Part shown: positions 18,444 to 27,300 of the stretch, piece after piece | Layout of the letters: each line of letters opens with the position of its first letter | How positions within the stretch are numbered: the first letter of the stretch is position 1 | Assembly (NCBI GenBank): GCA_963759115.1 | Contig: CAVWXT010000002.1 | Span: 1-64,000, forward strand | Direction of reading: 5' to 3' | Source: CAVWXT01 sp963759115 | GTDB lineage: Bacteria; Planctomycetota; Planctomycetia; Pirellulales; Thermoguttaceae | DNA length: 64,000 nt | Program-made: the position numbers and the translations under genes | Notes under the pieces: generated by a model | The model's database searches: none | What the model was told of the DNA's origin: nothing | The model's input: the letters and a program-made list of their open reading frames with translations, nothing else

Positions 18444-20027
18444 GCCTCGTCAACAGAATTCGCGGGTAATTCCGGCTCGGGAAGGTTGCCGAGCGTGTGA
18501 TATAGGGCAATTTCGATGGCCTCGTAGGTGCGGAAGCCGTAGGCTTTTCTGGTAGTCAATTTGGCTTTGTTGTTCAGGCCCTCGACGGAGCCCGCCGAAA
18601 CCATCCCCTTGGCACGAAACCAGTTGAGGATCAGGTTCTCGATGTTCACGCAGGCTTTGGGCAACCTTCTTCATCGGCTCGATCTTGCTCCGCATCGTGC
18701 GGGTACACCACTCTTCCAAGAACTTCACCGCCCAGCCCGGACTGGTATATTCCCAGAACCTTTGGAAGTCCTCCCGCAACAGGTGGCTGCGAACGCTTTG
18801 AAGGTTGTACTGCAACAGCTCCGACAGTTTCACGGTCTCCTTCTCGGTGCGGTTCTCGGGTCGTTTCAGCAGGCACCAGCGGGAGTGCTTCAGCACCGGC
18901 TCGTAACCGTCACGCTTCAGGCGAGCGGCCTCGGTGCGGCGAACCTCGTCAATCGCCTCGTTCATCTTCTTCATGATGTGGAAACGGTCCAAGACGTGGA
19001 TGGCCTGCTTCAGTTGTTCGGCAACCACATTCAAGTAGGGCTGCCACATATCGCTACAGACAAAGCGGATGGATTGACGGGCCTCTGCGCTGAGCGTCTG
19101 GAAGAACCGCCGCAGACTCTCCTCCGTTCGCTCTTCGGCCACCCACAACAGCCGCTTCATGCCATCCTCGATCTGGTACACCAACGTCAGGTAATGCTGT
19201 CCCCGCTGCCACTGGATCTCGTCCACGCCGATGGCCTCGATCCCATCGAGGTCCTGATGGAACAGGCCCCAAAATACCGCCTGTTTCACCGACTCGAACA
19301 CGTTTCGCCAGGTAGTGTGGAAGATCGAGGCCACCTCTTGCCAGGACAAATGCTTGGCCCAGCGTGCCAGGAACCAGCGGTAACTGGTTGTAAGATGGCT
19401 TTTTCCCACGGCCCAAGGCACTCGCTCCACCGTCACCCCGCAACTTCGACACGCCACACGCCGCAGGGCATACACGAAATACACGGTAATGGCCCAGAGG
19501 GGCACGAACTCGAACCGCCGCTCCGGAAGACGATCGTAACCCGGCCCGGGGCGGCCGCAGCCCGAGCAGATCGGCCGACCATTCTTCCGGGCAAGCACTT
19601 CCACTTCCAGCGTTGGCCGTTCCGTGCCTTCCACCCATCTGGCTTTTCCGTACACAAAGGACTTGAAAGGTTCGACCCGATTGAGGATAGTCTTCAGTTG
19701 CATCCTGTGGTGGCTCCCGGCGAGATGGTTCGTTTTGCAACTCCATCTTTAACCGGAAACGCTACAGGATGCACCTGTTTTCCTGCCTCCTCTCTCCGCT
19801 ATACTATCCCTGTCTGGCGAAACGGAGTTGGGCTCTGCTGGCGAGCAACCCGACAAGGGATAACCAGACCAGGGCGGGTGAATGACTCGCAGGCCCCGGC
19901 GGCTTCCACCGCCAGGGCCTCTTCTTTCCCCTCATCCCCTCATTCATTTGCTCTGTCATGCCTCAGAAAACGCACCTCAACGGTGCTAACCAGCCCTGTT
20001 CTTACCCACGAATTCTGCTGACGAACC
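18444..20027 (-). mobile_element. ISL3-family insertion sequence, copy B (inside cas8e)
   Basis: A 1584-bp element nearly identical to copy A at 6958-8542 and in the same orientation. The 8-bp target duplication is CATCTTTC (18436-18443 and 20028-20035), different from that of copy A, so the two are independent insertions. Relative to copy A it lacks one A near 18467 and has two substitutions near 19085-19095. Confidence 0.94.
18450..19703 (-). CDS. ISL3-family transposase, copy B
   Basis: Same protein as copy A: zinc-knuckle N-terminus, GVDEIQW and CSDMWQPY motifs, and the same frame break near 18660 before the C-terminal piece (ENLILNWFRAKGMVSAGSVE). A one-base deletion near 18467 changes the last residues of that piece: instead of ending EFTREFC it reads out of the element into cas8e. 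If the frame break is bridged during translation, copy B would have an abnormal C-terminal end. Confidence 0.88.
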   Translation of the reverse strand: MQLKTILNRVEPFKSFVYGKARWVEGTERPTLEVEVLARKNGRPICSGCGRPGPGYDRLPERRFEFVPLWAITVYFVYALRRVACRSCGVTVERVPWAVGKSHLTTSYRWFLARWAKHLSWQEVASIFHTTWRNVFESVKQAVFWGLFHQDLDGIEAIGVDEIQWQRGQHYLTLVYQIEDGMKRLLWVAEERTEESLRRFFQTLSAEARQSIRFVCSDMWQPYLNVVAEQLKQAIHVLDRFHIMKKMNEAIDEVRRTEAARLKRDGYEPVLKHSRWCLLKRPENRTEKETVKLSELLQYNLQSVRSHLLREDFQRFWEYTSPGWAVKFLEEWCTRTMRSKIEPMKKVAQSLREHREPDPQLVSCQGDGFGGLRRGPEQQSQIDYQKSLRLPHLRGHRNCPISHARQPSRAGITREFC

Positions 20028-20280
20028 CATCTTTCCAAGTATTGCCGTGCCGCAGCGGGCAGGCGCGAGGGGACTTCGAGCCACTGGTCGTAATCCTGCG
20101 GCCCATCCAGGGCCGCATGGGCGACGCAGAGGAAGAGCCGCATCAACGCCACCCGTTCATGTGGACGCACCGCCAGATCGGCGAACCGCCCGCCGTTGGT
20201 CAACACCTCGCAAAGGCTGGCCAATTGTCGCTTGCCGGCAGTCGTCACCACCGGAATCCAATCGTCAAAGGCTACATTCA

Positions 20281-22851
20281 TTACTCCTCCTTCGCAGACG
20301 TGTTTTCGATGGTGATCCCCAAATCGTTCGACCAACACAGTCGGATACCACGTTGCAACCCCTCCGCCTCGACCGTCCCCTCATCATGCACCACAGCGAC
20401 GCTCTGCGCGCCGCGAAGGTAGCGGGCAATGCCGGGGTGCTCCTTCACTTGCACAAAATGGCGCAAGGGGATTTTCACCAGGTTGCGATGAATCGCTTGC
20501 GCAGTTGCCAAGCGGAAGTCGTCGCCACCGAGCACTGCCCGAGAACCGTCGATGAACTCGGCATCCGTTTTTGAGATCCGACGGCAAAGCACGAGGGAGA
20601 GCGTCGGGATTTCATTGAGGCGGGTTTGCACGCCTTCGTCGTCTTCCAAGGCGACGGTCCAGATATTGCTGCTTTGAAGCGCTTTTTGCTTATAAGCTGT
20701 TGCCTTTCCGAAAACGTCGTAAAACAATTTTTGCCACGATGCCGGTTCGTCATAGCGATCCTCATACGTTGCCTCGATCAGGCCGCGGATTTGCGCAGGA
20801 AGCAGGATACGTTGCTGCGATTTCCACACCTCCAAGGATCGGAGCAGAACATAAGGATCATACACATAAGCCTTGCTCCCGAGCGCCTCGACGATCGACC
20901 TGGGATTCATTTGGCGGAAATCGTCGAGGTTCGCGGCTTCCTCCAGGATCATCAGGCGGGGCGAGGAGGCTGGCAGGCGTGCTCGCTCGTGTCGCCAGAG
21001 CCGGCCCGTTCGTTGCAAGAGCATGTCGGTGGGCGCCAACTCGCTCACGAGCAAATCGGCATCAAGGTCCACGCTCTGCTCGACGATCTGGGTGGAGACC
21101 AGGATCGACGCACACCGCGTTGTCCCGGTCTTGCCCAGTCGTTCCATCCATTCGTTTTCGAGTTCCTCGCGACGCCAGTAGGGAAACCGGGAATGCAGCA
21201 GGCCAAGACGGAATCGCTCGCCCGCCACGGCGCGAAACCTTTGGTACTGCTCCTGTGCCGACCCCACCGTGTTGCAAATCCAGAGGACACAACCGCCGTG
21301 GTCGGCAAGGGCGACCGCCTCGTTGGCCGCATCGTCGCTCGCTGCAAAGACGACTTCGACATCCCGCGGCGGCGGCGGGGCTGCCGGAACCGGCGCGAAA
21401 GGCTCGCTCTCCCTTCTACCGGTGATTAAAGGATAGGGAAGATTCCCGCCGGAGTCTTCTTCGTCCCCTGAGCAAACCATCTGACGCCGCCTTTTTCCCG
21501 TAAGCGTTGCCGAAAGGACGATGACAGTGCAACCAAGCCCTTCCAGGGCGGAAATCAGCTTGTCGATGAGCGTGCCCGTATAAAGGTCGTAGGAGTGAAT
21601 CTCGTCGAGAATCACGACTTTTCCCGCCAAGGCGTAGCGACGCACGAAGAAGTGTTTCGCGGCGACCACACCCAGCAGCGCCTGGTCAACCGTCCCCACG
21701 CCGAACGGGGCCAGCAGCGCCCGCTTCGCCGACGCAAACCAGTCCCGTCCGACCCGGGCATCACTGGCCGCAGCTTCTCTTCCAGTTGCCGCCGGTGAAA
21801 AACGAAGCTCCTCCAACAGCCAGGAATTGCCATGTATGATCCGGCTGTCGACGGCCGTGGGCGCAATTCGCCGCACGAACTCCGCCATGCGCCGGTGCAT
21901 TCGGTTGCTGGTCGCCTGAGTCGGCAGAGCGAAATAGATGCCCCGCGCTTTCTTGTCTGTCAAGAGTTGATAGGCGGCGCCGAGCGCGGCTTCAGTCTTG
22001 CCGGTGCCCATCGGAGCTTCAATCACATAAACGCCGGGCTCGGTAATCGTGGAAATCGCCCGCAACTGCATTTCGTTAGGGATGAACTGGCGATCTGGTT
22101 GTTGGTCGTCATGGAACAGGTCATGGAACGACAACCCCGCCATGACCTCGGGAACGGCAAAACCAATCGTGGTGACGGCACGCCGGGCAATCGTTGCCAC
22201 ATCCGTTTCCACAACTCCACGGTTGGCCGGGAAGAAATTCTCATCCGAGCCGATCCAGTCGGCTACGGAAGTCAGACCAGCCAGCCACCACAAAACCGGC
22301 GACTCGTTATCCGCCACCAGTCCCGCCAGGCTGGCAGCAAACGTCTCGAAAATGGCGCGGGCGGCATCGCTGCGCTGCCGATCCCAATCAATGCCTGTGT
22401 GTTGCTCGGAAATCAGTTTAGAGGGTTTGAATCCTCGATCATTGGGTGGATTGAGCCTTCCATGATGGCCGCCCAATACTGCGGAAAGGAATTTGGCCGT
22501 GCGGTTGTTCGTTCCGTTGCTAACAAGGAAATCCTGCACAGCAGCGTGGGTCACTTTTCCATGATCGGGTTCCATGGACGTGTCCCAGGCCCAGCTTTGT
22601 GCGATTGTCTGAAGATGGTTTCCTTCTAGCCAAGCGGCGCACTTTTGCTGAAAACCTGGGGAAATCTTGCCGAGATCGTGCAAGGCGGCCAATGCACCAG
22701 CCTCGGCCGCCCGGATTTGGAAGCGATTTAGCAAGTTCGGCGTGATCTCCGCCAGGCAGCGCACCACGTGCCCCACATTCACCATGTGCGCAGAAACGGA
22801 AATTCCCGGTTGGTCACCAAGACCGGTCTTCGCCCAAAACTCCACTTTCAT
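20281..22851 (-). CDS. cas3: CRISPR-associated helicase-nuclease Cas3 (type I-E)
   Basis: An intact 856-residue protein. The N-terminal HD nuclease has a candidate metal His at 22 and the HD pair at 58-59 (ALHDLGK), and more histidines near 129-130 (GGHHGRLN). The helicase has Walker A APMGTGKTEA (279-288), DEIH box (416-419), the SAT motif in VLSATLTGKRRR, and the late motif LLQRTGRLWRHERAR. Cas3 is recruited by Cascade to nick, unwind and degrade target DNA. It is the first gene of the leftward cas operon. No break is visible. Confidence 0.94.
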   Translation of the reverse strand: MKVEFWAKTGLGDQPGISVSAHMVNVGHVVRCLAEITPNLLNRFQIRAAEAGALAALHDLGKISPGFQQKCAAWLEGNHLQTIAQSWAWDTSMEPDHGKVTHAAVQDFLVSNGTNNRTAKFLSAVLGGHHGRLNPPNDRGFKPSKLISEQHTGIDWDRQRSDAARAIFETFAASLAGLVADNESPVLWWLAGLTSVADWIGSDENFFPANRGVVETDVATIARRAVTTIGFAVPEVMAGLSFHDLFHDDQQPDRQFIPNEMQLRAISTITEPGVYVIEAPMGTGKTEAALGAAYQLLTDKKARGIYFALPTQATSNRMHRRMAEFVRRIAPTAVDSRIIHGNSWLLEELRFSPAATGREAAASDARVGRDWFASAKRALLAPFGVGTVDQALLGVVAAKHFFVRRYALAGKVVILDEIHSYDLYTGTLIDKLISALEGLGCTVIVLSATLTGKRRRQMVCSGDEEDSGGNLPYPLITGRRESEPFAPVPAAPPPPRDVEVVFAASDDAANEAVALADHGGCVLWICNTVGSAQEQYQRFRAVAGERFRLGLLHSRFPYWRREELENEWMERLGKTGTTRCASILVSTQIVEQSVDLDADLLVSELAPTDMLLQRTGRLWRHERARLPASSPRLMILEEAANLDDFRQMNPRSIVEALGSKAYVYDPYVLLRSLEVWKSQQRILLPAQIRGLIEATYEDRYDEPASWQKLFYDVFGKATAYKQKALQSSNIWTVALEDDEGVQTRLNEIPTLSLVLCRRISKTDAEFIDGSRAVLGGDDFRLATAQAIHRNLVKIPLRHFVQVKEHPGIARYLRGAQSVAVVHDEGTVEAEGLQRGIRLCWSNDLGITIENTSAKEE

Positions 22852-23113
22852 AGCACCCTATCCTTCGCGGAGTCCGAAGACACCATCGGGACCATTCTCC
22901 CGACCATGCTCTTGAGACGGCCGCCATTCTACCACCCCCACCTGAGAATAGAAAAGAGGGTCGCACTGAGTGGGGGGGCGGCGAGAGATTGGAAAAGGCG
23001 GGGAGGCGACAGCTTGGTCGGCTGGTAAGCCGTGGCGAAGGCGATGTTGGCAACGAAAATCGCGTCTTAACCTGCCAGGAAACCATCACCGTTGCCGGTT
23101 TGTGGAACTCGAC
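22852..23113. other. gap upstream of cas3; likely holds the cas promoter
   Basis: The 260 bases between the serine recombinase stop and the cas3 start contain no gene. A TAGAAT-like box on the minus strand (complement of 22930-22935) is the only promoter-like element I see, without a good -35 partner. A run of seven G bases near 22974 follows the sequence ACTGAGTG. Confidence 0.3.
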
Positions 23114-24015
23114 TCAATTCCCGGCGCACTCCAAGGCAAACCATTCCCGCCACTGCTCGGCCGACCAGCCGGCTTTCTCGTCGATGACGGGTTTGGCGCT
23201 GGGACGCTTGCGCGCTTTTCGATGGTGAACCGCCGGAGCTCGGGAATCGTGTGGGCCGTGTCGCAGTAGGGCGGAGGCAGCTTGCCGGCGTGCTTCATCC
23301 GGTGAAACCAGCGCGTGGCCCGCCAGTACCACTCGAAACCGTTGCCCGTCCCTTTGCCTTCCTTGTGCTGGACCTGGCCCCACGGCAAACCTCGATGGTC
23401 CTTGATCCCCCGCCCCCAGAAGTCGGCCACCACAAGCAGCACGTCCTCGCCTTTGCCCAGCCGCTCGGCGATCTCGGCGATGTAGGCCAACTGCTCGAAG
23501 TCCCACTCACTGCCCTTGCCGACCTTCCGCCTGCCAAAGCTGGAGTGGTTACAGGCCAGCCCCTGCTGCCGGCGCCACTGAAGCGACTCGGAGGTCCGCT
23601 CGCCGATCATGTCGGCCTCGAATTGGGCCAGCCCAGCGAAGAAGATGACCACCAATCGCCCCACGGTGCTGTCCATGTCGATGTTCTGGCCGCCGAGGAA
23701 TTGGATCACGATTACCCGCACGTTCCGCTTGGCGAACTGCTCCAACGTGTCGAGGATGTCTCTGGCAGTTCGGCCCAGCCGGTCCAACTTCGTCACCACC
23801 ACCACGTCGCCGGGTTGGGAGTGAAGCAGCAACCAGCGGCCTCGGGGCCGGTGCCGAAAGTCCGTGCTCCGGCCGGAAGTACCCAGCGGCTCGTCGAGGA
23901 TGGTCGGCTCGGGCAGTTGGACGCTGGCGCAATGCTCGCGGATCATCTTCGCCTGGACTTCGGGCGATGCCTGCTGCTTCCGCGTGCTGGCGCGGGTGAT
24001 GCCATAAACGGTCAT
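23114..24015 (-). pseudogene. serine recombinase (resolvase/invertase family), one frameshift
   Basis: The N-terminal catalytic domain begins YGITRASTRKQQASPEVQAK; the Ser in RASTRKQ is the nucleophile position. Conserved arginine motifs follow: TKLDRLGRTARDILDTLEQF and LAQFEADMIGERTSESLQWR. The C-terminal part is not a long recombinase domain, so it resembles a resolvase-type enzyme with an unusual tail. The frame breaks near 23205: the tail in the other frame reads KPVIDEKAGWSAEQWREWF and ends naturally at 23114. It might resolve element multimers or mark the edge of a nested element. It lies between the cas operon and the leftward accessory operon. Confidence 0.82.
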
Positions 24016-24137
24016 TGCGTCGTCTCCTCAAGAAAAAGGGGCCGTGCGCGGGCAGCCCGTCCACCGCGTAGGAGTTCGGTTGGACAGGCGTTCGGTGTAC
24101 CCCTACACCCAGCCCACGCACGGCACGAGTCTGATTC

Positions 24138-24446
24138 TTACAGTTCTTGGGTGGCTTTGCCATCCGTCTCAAAAAGGTCCTGTTGTCCTTGGCAGCAATC
24201 CATGCCTGACAAGAGCACGGTTTGCCGGACGTTTTCGGATTCACGCCCGCGCCAGGGCTTGTTCGACCCCGGGCAATTGCGCAGGGCGAACTCGGCATCA
24301 TCGGGATTGCCTTCGGCGAGGGCGCGGATCGTCTTTGTCAGACGGCGGTTCGCTCTCTTCAGCCGGCGCGTCTCCCGTTGCAGATCGTGGTAGGACAATC
24401 CCAAGAGCGAACTCGAAAGGCAGTAGTCGGCGTCAGAGGCTTTCAT
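24138..24446 (-). CDS. hypothetical protein, coiled-coil
   Basis: A 102-residue protein. Residues about 20-45 (YHDLQRETRRLKRANRRLTK) form a basic coiled coil; the rest is polar with several cysteines. Its start overlaps the AAA+ gene stop by four bases, so it is translated with that gene and may be a partner or small subunit. No family is recognised. Confidence 0.55.
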   Translation of the reverse strand: MKASDADYCLSSSLLGLSYHDLQRETRRLKRANRRLTKTIRALAEGNPDDAEFALRNCPGSNKPWRGRESENVRQTVLLSGMDCCQGQQDLFETDGKATQEL

Positions 24447-25105
24447 GCGGCCACCTCCTTTGCCCGGTGCAACTCGACGGCCGCACTCAAGGCCGCCAGC
24501 GCCCGGCGCATCGAGAAGGTGTCATTCCGCCAGCCCAGTTGCTCCACGCCTATAGGCAGCGGCACGTCCGCGCCGACCTCCCGTTGCCAAATCCACGCCA
24601 GCCGCTCCTGGCACGCTTCGGCGAAGGTCGGCCCGGCGGAGAAGGGAAACACCTCGAACCGCTGCAACAGGGCTTCGTCGAGCGCGCTGACATCGTTGGA
24701 CGTGGCCACCACGATCAGCCGCTCGGGCATGTGCTGCTCGCTAAGCTCGTCCTTCAGCGCGGAGTTGACGTGCCGGCTGACGATCAGTTCCAACTCCTCG
24801 ACCAAGAGGATGTGCCACGGATTGCCAGCCATCGGCCTGTACCGGAAGGTCTGGCCGAACAGCCGCCGAACCTCTTCGATGCTGAGGTTAGCGGCGGAAT
24901 ACTCCACCAGCCCCGAGAACAGGCAGACGCCCAGGTCGTGGATCAGGGTTTTGGCGGTCGCCGATTTTCCCGTGCCTCCCTTCCCCTCAAATAGCAGGCA
25001 GCCGGAGGCGGGCGCGGCCACCAGCCGCTTGAGCCGCCGCACAATGGCCGGCTGCCCCACCACGTCATCTAGGGTCAGGGGTTGATACTGATGGGAGAGT
25101 CGCAT
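24443..25105 (-). CDS. clamp-loader-like AAA+ ATPase
   Basis: A 220-residue protein starting YQPLTLDDVVGQPAIVRRLK, the N-terminal signature of replication factor C / DnaX-type clamp loaders. Walker A is GKGGTGKSA (41-49), the Walker B-like strand is HILLVEELE (Glu-Glu instead of Asp-Glu), and sensor 1 is VVATSN followed by the arginine-finger-like LLQRFEVFPF. It is shorter than RFC small subunits because the C-terminal collar is reduced. It sits in a long leftward run of small element genes, so a role in element replication or in DNA remodelling is plausible but inferred. Confidence 0.75.
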   Translation of the reverse strand: MRLSHQYQPLTLDDVVGQPAIVRRLKRLVAAPASGCLLFEGKGGTGKSATAKTLIHDLGVCLFSGLVEYSAANLSIEEVRRLFGQTFRYRPMAGNPWHILLVEELELIVSRHVNSALKDELSEQHMPERLIVVATSNDVSALDEALLQRFEVFPFSAGPTFAEACQERLAWIWQREVGADVPLPIGVEQLGWRNDTFSMRRALAALSAAVELHRAKEVAA

Positions 25106-25123
25106 GGAAAGACTCCTTGGGGG

Positions 25124-25345
25124 TTAGTACGAGCAGAGTTTCATCTTGGACACGGGAACACACTCGATCACCAGGTCGGGGAAGCTGCGACGGAGTTGTT
25201 GCCGCTCGGATTGCGGCACGTAGTACAGCCGCCCGCAGCCGTTCTCACAGACCAGGCCGGACCAGGCAATCAGCATCCGGCCTTCGCAGTCCGGGCAGCC
25301 GGCCTCCAGGATGTCCGCCAGCGGCCTGCGGGATCGGCGTCTCAC
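25124..25345 (-). CDS. small zinc-ribbon protein
   Basis: A 73-residue basic protein. CPDCEGRMLIAWSGLVCENG followed by CGRLYY gives a C-x2-C ... C-x3-C ribbon that could bind zinc. The start (complement of 25343-25345) overlaps the end of the preceding leftward gene by four bases. Function unknown; probably nucleic-acid or protein binding. Confidence 0.6.
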   Translation of the reverse strand: MRRRSRRPLADILEAGCPDCEGRMLIAWSGLVCENGCGRLYYVPQSERQQLRRSFPDLVIECVPVSKMKLCSY

Positions 25346-25974
25346 GAATGGAACTCCCCTTCCTCGGTGAACAGGTAAAGGTCGTTGGCGGTCAGTTCGC
25401 CTTCCAGGTACTCATCGCTGTCGTGGTACTCGATCTCGGCGTAGCCCAGCTTTTCGAGCCGGCGGCAGGCTTGCTTGTGGACCTGATCCAACTCCGCTTC
25501 CATCGCCACAGAAAGCTCGCCCAGGACCCGCTCCTCATCTTCGTTTGACCCGTGATAGGTGTAGCAATCGGCGTGGCCGCCATTGGCGTCGATCGACACG
25601 GACCACTCCGGCGACCGATCCCACCCGCCCGCGGCCTCCAGAAGCTCGACGGCCCGCATGATCTCCCGAACCGTCTCGTTCTTCCCCGCCACCTTGTCCA
25701 GGTTCAGGCTGGCCGTAAAGCTGACGCCATCGCCCTGGCAGTAGCCCAGGCTCCAGCTAAGCTCGGCTTCGTCGATGCCCCACTCCTCCTCCAACTCTTG
25801 CTTGAAGAACTCCGTCAGTTGGTCCGAATCCCACTGGTCCCACGTCCAACCCTTTTCGCGCCACCAGTCCCGCGCCCGCGCCTTCGCCTCTTCGGACAGT
25901 TCGCCATACGGGCGTGCCGTTGGCAGGCTTTTTCGGCGGCGTTTCGGCTTCGATGTCTCGACAGCACATCCCAT
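25342..25974 (-). CDS. hypothetical element protein (ELSEEAK family-like)
   Basis: About 210 residues, acidic, with YGELSEEAKARARDWWREKG near the start. This segment resembles phage and element proteins that begin with a motif of the ELSEEAKE type. DSDEYLEGELTANDLYLFTE is near the end. The start is uncertain: the frame is open to 26010, but the region overlaps the upstream gene (25815-26153), so the true start may lie further in. No function can be given. Confidence 0.6.
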   Translation of the reverse strand: MGCAVETSKPKRRRKSLPTARPYGELSEEAKARARDWWREKGWTWDQWDSDQLTEFFKQELEEEWGIDEAELSWSLGYCQGDGVSFTASLNLDKVAGKNETVREIMRAVELLEAAGGWDRSPEWSVSIDANGGHADCYTYHGSNEDEERVLGELSVAMEAELDQVHKQACRRLEKLGYAEIEYHDSDEYLEGELTANDLYLFTEEGEFHS

Positions 25975-26153
25975 ACCCCACACTCCCTGTCGAAATGTTG
26001 AGCGTAGCACACGTCGGGAATCCCCCGCTCATCATGCGGCCCGTAACGGCAGCGGGAGAACGCCACCCTGTACCGGCGGCATCGGCTCGTCCAGAGCTTT
26101 CGATCGGCGGCGATGGTTTGGTCTCGCTGAGGACGCCTGGGGAAGGTCAGCAT
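25815..26153 (-). CDS. hypothetical element protein
   Basis: The ATG at 26153 is preceded by a strong GGAGGAG site, which supports it. The product begins MLTFPRRPQRDQTIAADRKL and contains LWTSRCRRYRVAFSRCRYGP and YAQHFDRECGVWDVLSRHRS, a pattern that looks like a small conserved domain seen in Planctomycetota, though I cannot name it. The frame runs on to 25815 and overlaps the next gene for about 160 bases, so a one-base error near the end is possible. Confidence 0.55.
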   Translation of the reverse strand: MLTFPRRPQRDQTIAADRKLWTSRCRRYRVAFSRCRYGPHDERGIPDVCYAQHFDRECGVWDVLSRHRSRNAAEKACQRHARMANCPKRRRRGRGTGGAKRVGRGTSGIRTN

Positions 26154-26302
26154 GGGTTCTCCTCCATTGCTTTCAGAACTCTCTCCGATGGCTCTGGGTC
26201 TGGGTTTCGGCACGCTCACCCGGCTCTGGCGGCATTGCCAGAACCGGGAGGCCGGGCCGGGCCGCATCCTGCCACGAATGCCCGCGCATGGGCGGCCACT
26301 TG

Positions 26303-27031
26303 TCAACCGCCTTGTTTCAGTGCGTCTACTCCCTCCGCTTCCAGGTGCTCGAAGTTGGGGAACTTGGTAATCTCAGAAACGGACTGTACCGGGCCGTCGC
26401 CAAGGGCATCTTTGAGTTGCCCGGCGAAGGCAGCGAGAAAGCCGTTCCACTCGCCGACTTCTCTGGCCAGCGCCTCGGCGTCCCGCTTTTCCCAGTAGCC
26501 GCCTTCGTCGCTGACATCGGCCAAGATGCCCAGTTCCTTGGCATAGTCGAGCAACGCCACCACCAGCAGATGGCAGCGGAGGAAGTTTTGCACGCCGCCG
26601 CACTCCGCGTTGCTGGCGTACTGCGTCTTGCAGAAGCTGCGCCAGGACCAGCCGGTGCGGCGGGTCGGAATGTTCCGCCGATGGCCGTGTCGTTCCACGC
26701 TGAGAAAGCGCGGATACTGGCAGAGGCCGAGGTTGGCCTCTTCGCAGCCCTCGCCCGGCCAAGTCGAAAAGGCGATGACACGGGTGGGGGCCAGGTTGTA
26801 GCTGATGTGGCTGTCCAGCGGATCGTCCACGTACTGGCCGGCCTGGATCAACAGCCAGCGGTTGGGATCGTCGTGGTCGCACTGGTCGAAGTCGCACGCC
26901 TTGCCCTTCAACTCGACGGTCTCCCCAACCTCCGCAAAGGGCAGGTCCAGGGCCCGCTGTCGCAGCTTGGCAATCAGCGCACCCGCCTCCTCTGCGCTGC
27001 CTTTCAGTTGGTAGTGGATGGTCAATCCCAT
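26303..27031 (-). CDS. hypothetical element protein, 242 residues
   Basis: The start MGLTIHYQLKGSAEEAGALI at 27031 has GGAG ten bases upstream. The start resembles small proteins that open with GLxIHYxL in phage and plasmids. The middle has RRTGWSWRSFCKTQYASNAE and LVVALLDYAKELGILADVSD. The intact reading frame and ribosome site show it is a real gene; the role is unknown. Confidence 0.65.
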   Translation of the reverse strand: MGLTIHYQLKGSAEEAGALIAKLRQRALDLPFAEVGETVELKGKACDFDQCDHDDPNRWLLIQAGQYVDDPLDSHISYNLAPTRVIAFSTWPGEGCEEANLGLCQYPRFLSVERHGHRRNIPTRRTGWSWRSFCKTQYASNAECGGVQNFLRCHLLVVALLDYAKELGILADVSDEGGYWEKRDAEALAREVGEWNGFLAAFAGQLKDALGDGPVQSVSEITKFPNFEHLEAEGVDALKQGG

Positions 27032-27090
27032 GCTCAAATCTCCAAGGGTTATTGGTGGCAATTCGGACTCTGGCGGCATCCTGGCTTGGC

Positions 27091-27297
27091 TCAGCAGCTC
27101 GCCTTCCTCTGCCCTGCCTTCTCGATGCCGTCGATTACAAACGCCTCATCGCCGGCCAGCAGGTCGCTGAGGTCGATCACCTCGCCGGCCTTGGCCTTGG
27201 CCATCTGCTCGTCCCAGTAGCGGTCGCGCCGCATGCGTGCTTCCGCCCTCTTGCCCTGACGCAGCAGGGCGGCAATCTGCTCGGTGTGCTCAAACAT
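27091..27297 (-). CDS. small hypothetical protein
   Basis: A 68-residue, mainly helical, basic N-terminus protein (ALLRQGKRAEARMRRDRYWD) followed by an acidic segment. It lies three bases from the next gene upstream (27301) in the leftward run, which suggests co-translation. No family is recognised. Confidence 0.5.
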   Translation of the reverse strand: MFEHTEQIAALLRQGKRAEARMRRDRYWDEQMAKAKAGEVIDLSDLLAGDEAFVIDGIEKAGQRKASC

Positions 27298-27300
27298 GCT

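Larger units (their letters stand above)
17078..20281 (-). pseudogene. cas8e: Cascade large subunit Cas8e (CasA/Cse1), split by an ISL3 element
   Basis: The N-terminal 84 residues (20281 to 20028) begin MNVAFDDWIPVVTTAGKRQL and end at RQYLERW. An ISL3 copy (18444-20027) follows. The gene resumes at 18443 with KDAFELFHPQKPWLQV, typical Cse1 sequence, then SPVALLDTELATG and GRPVWESFPNSPQDS. A further one-base break near 17900 leads to TYVGRLVPVSRWVRLIEGSD and the C-terminal helical bundle. Removing the element and one 8-bp target duplication rejoins GAA AGA TGG AAG GAT in frame. Cas8e recognises the PAM and recruits Cas3, so its loss should block interference while leaving crRNA processing and spacer acquisition genes in place. 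The ATG overlaps the cas3 stop as TAATG. Confidence 0.93.

Noticed and set aside
6958..20027. Composite transposon made of the two ISL3 copies
   Set aside because: Each copy has its own 8-bp target duplication directly on both sides, so they inserted separately. Joint movement is possible but not shown.
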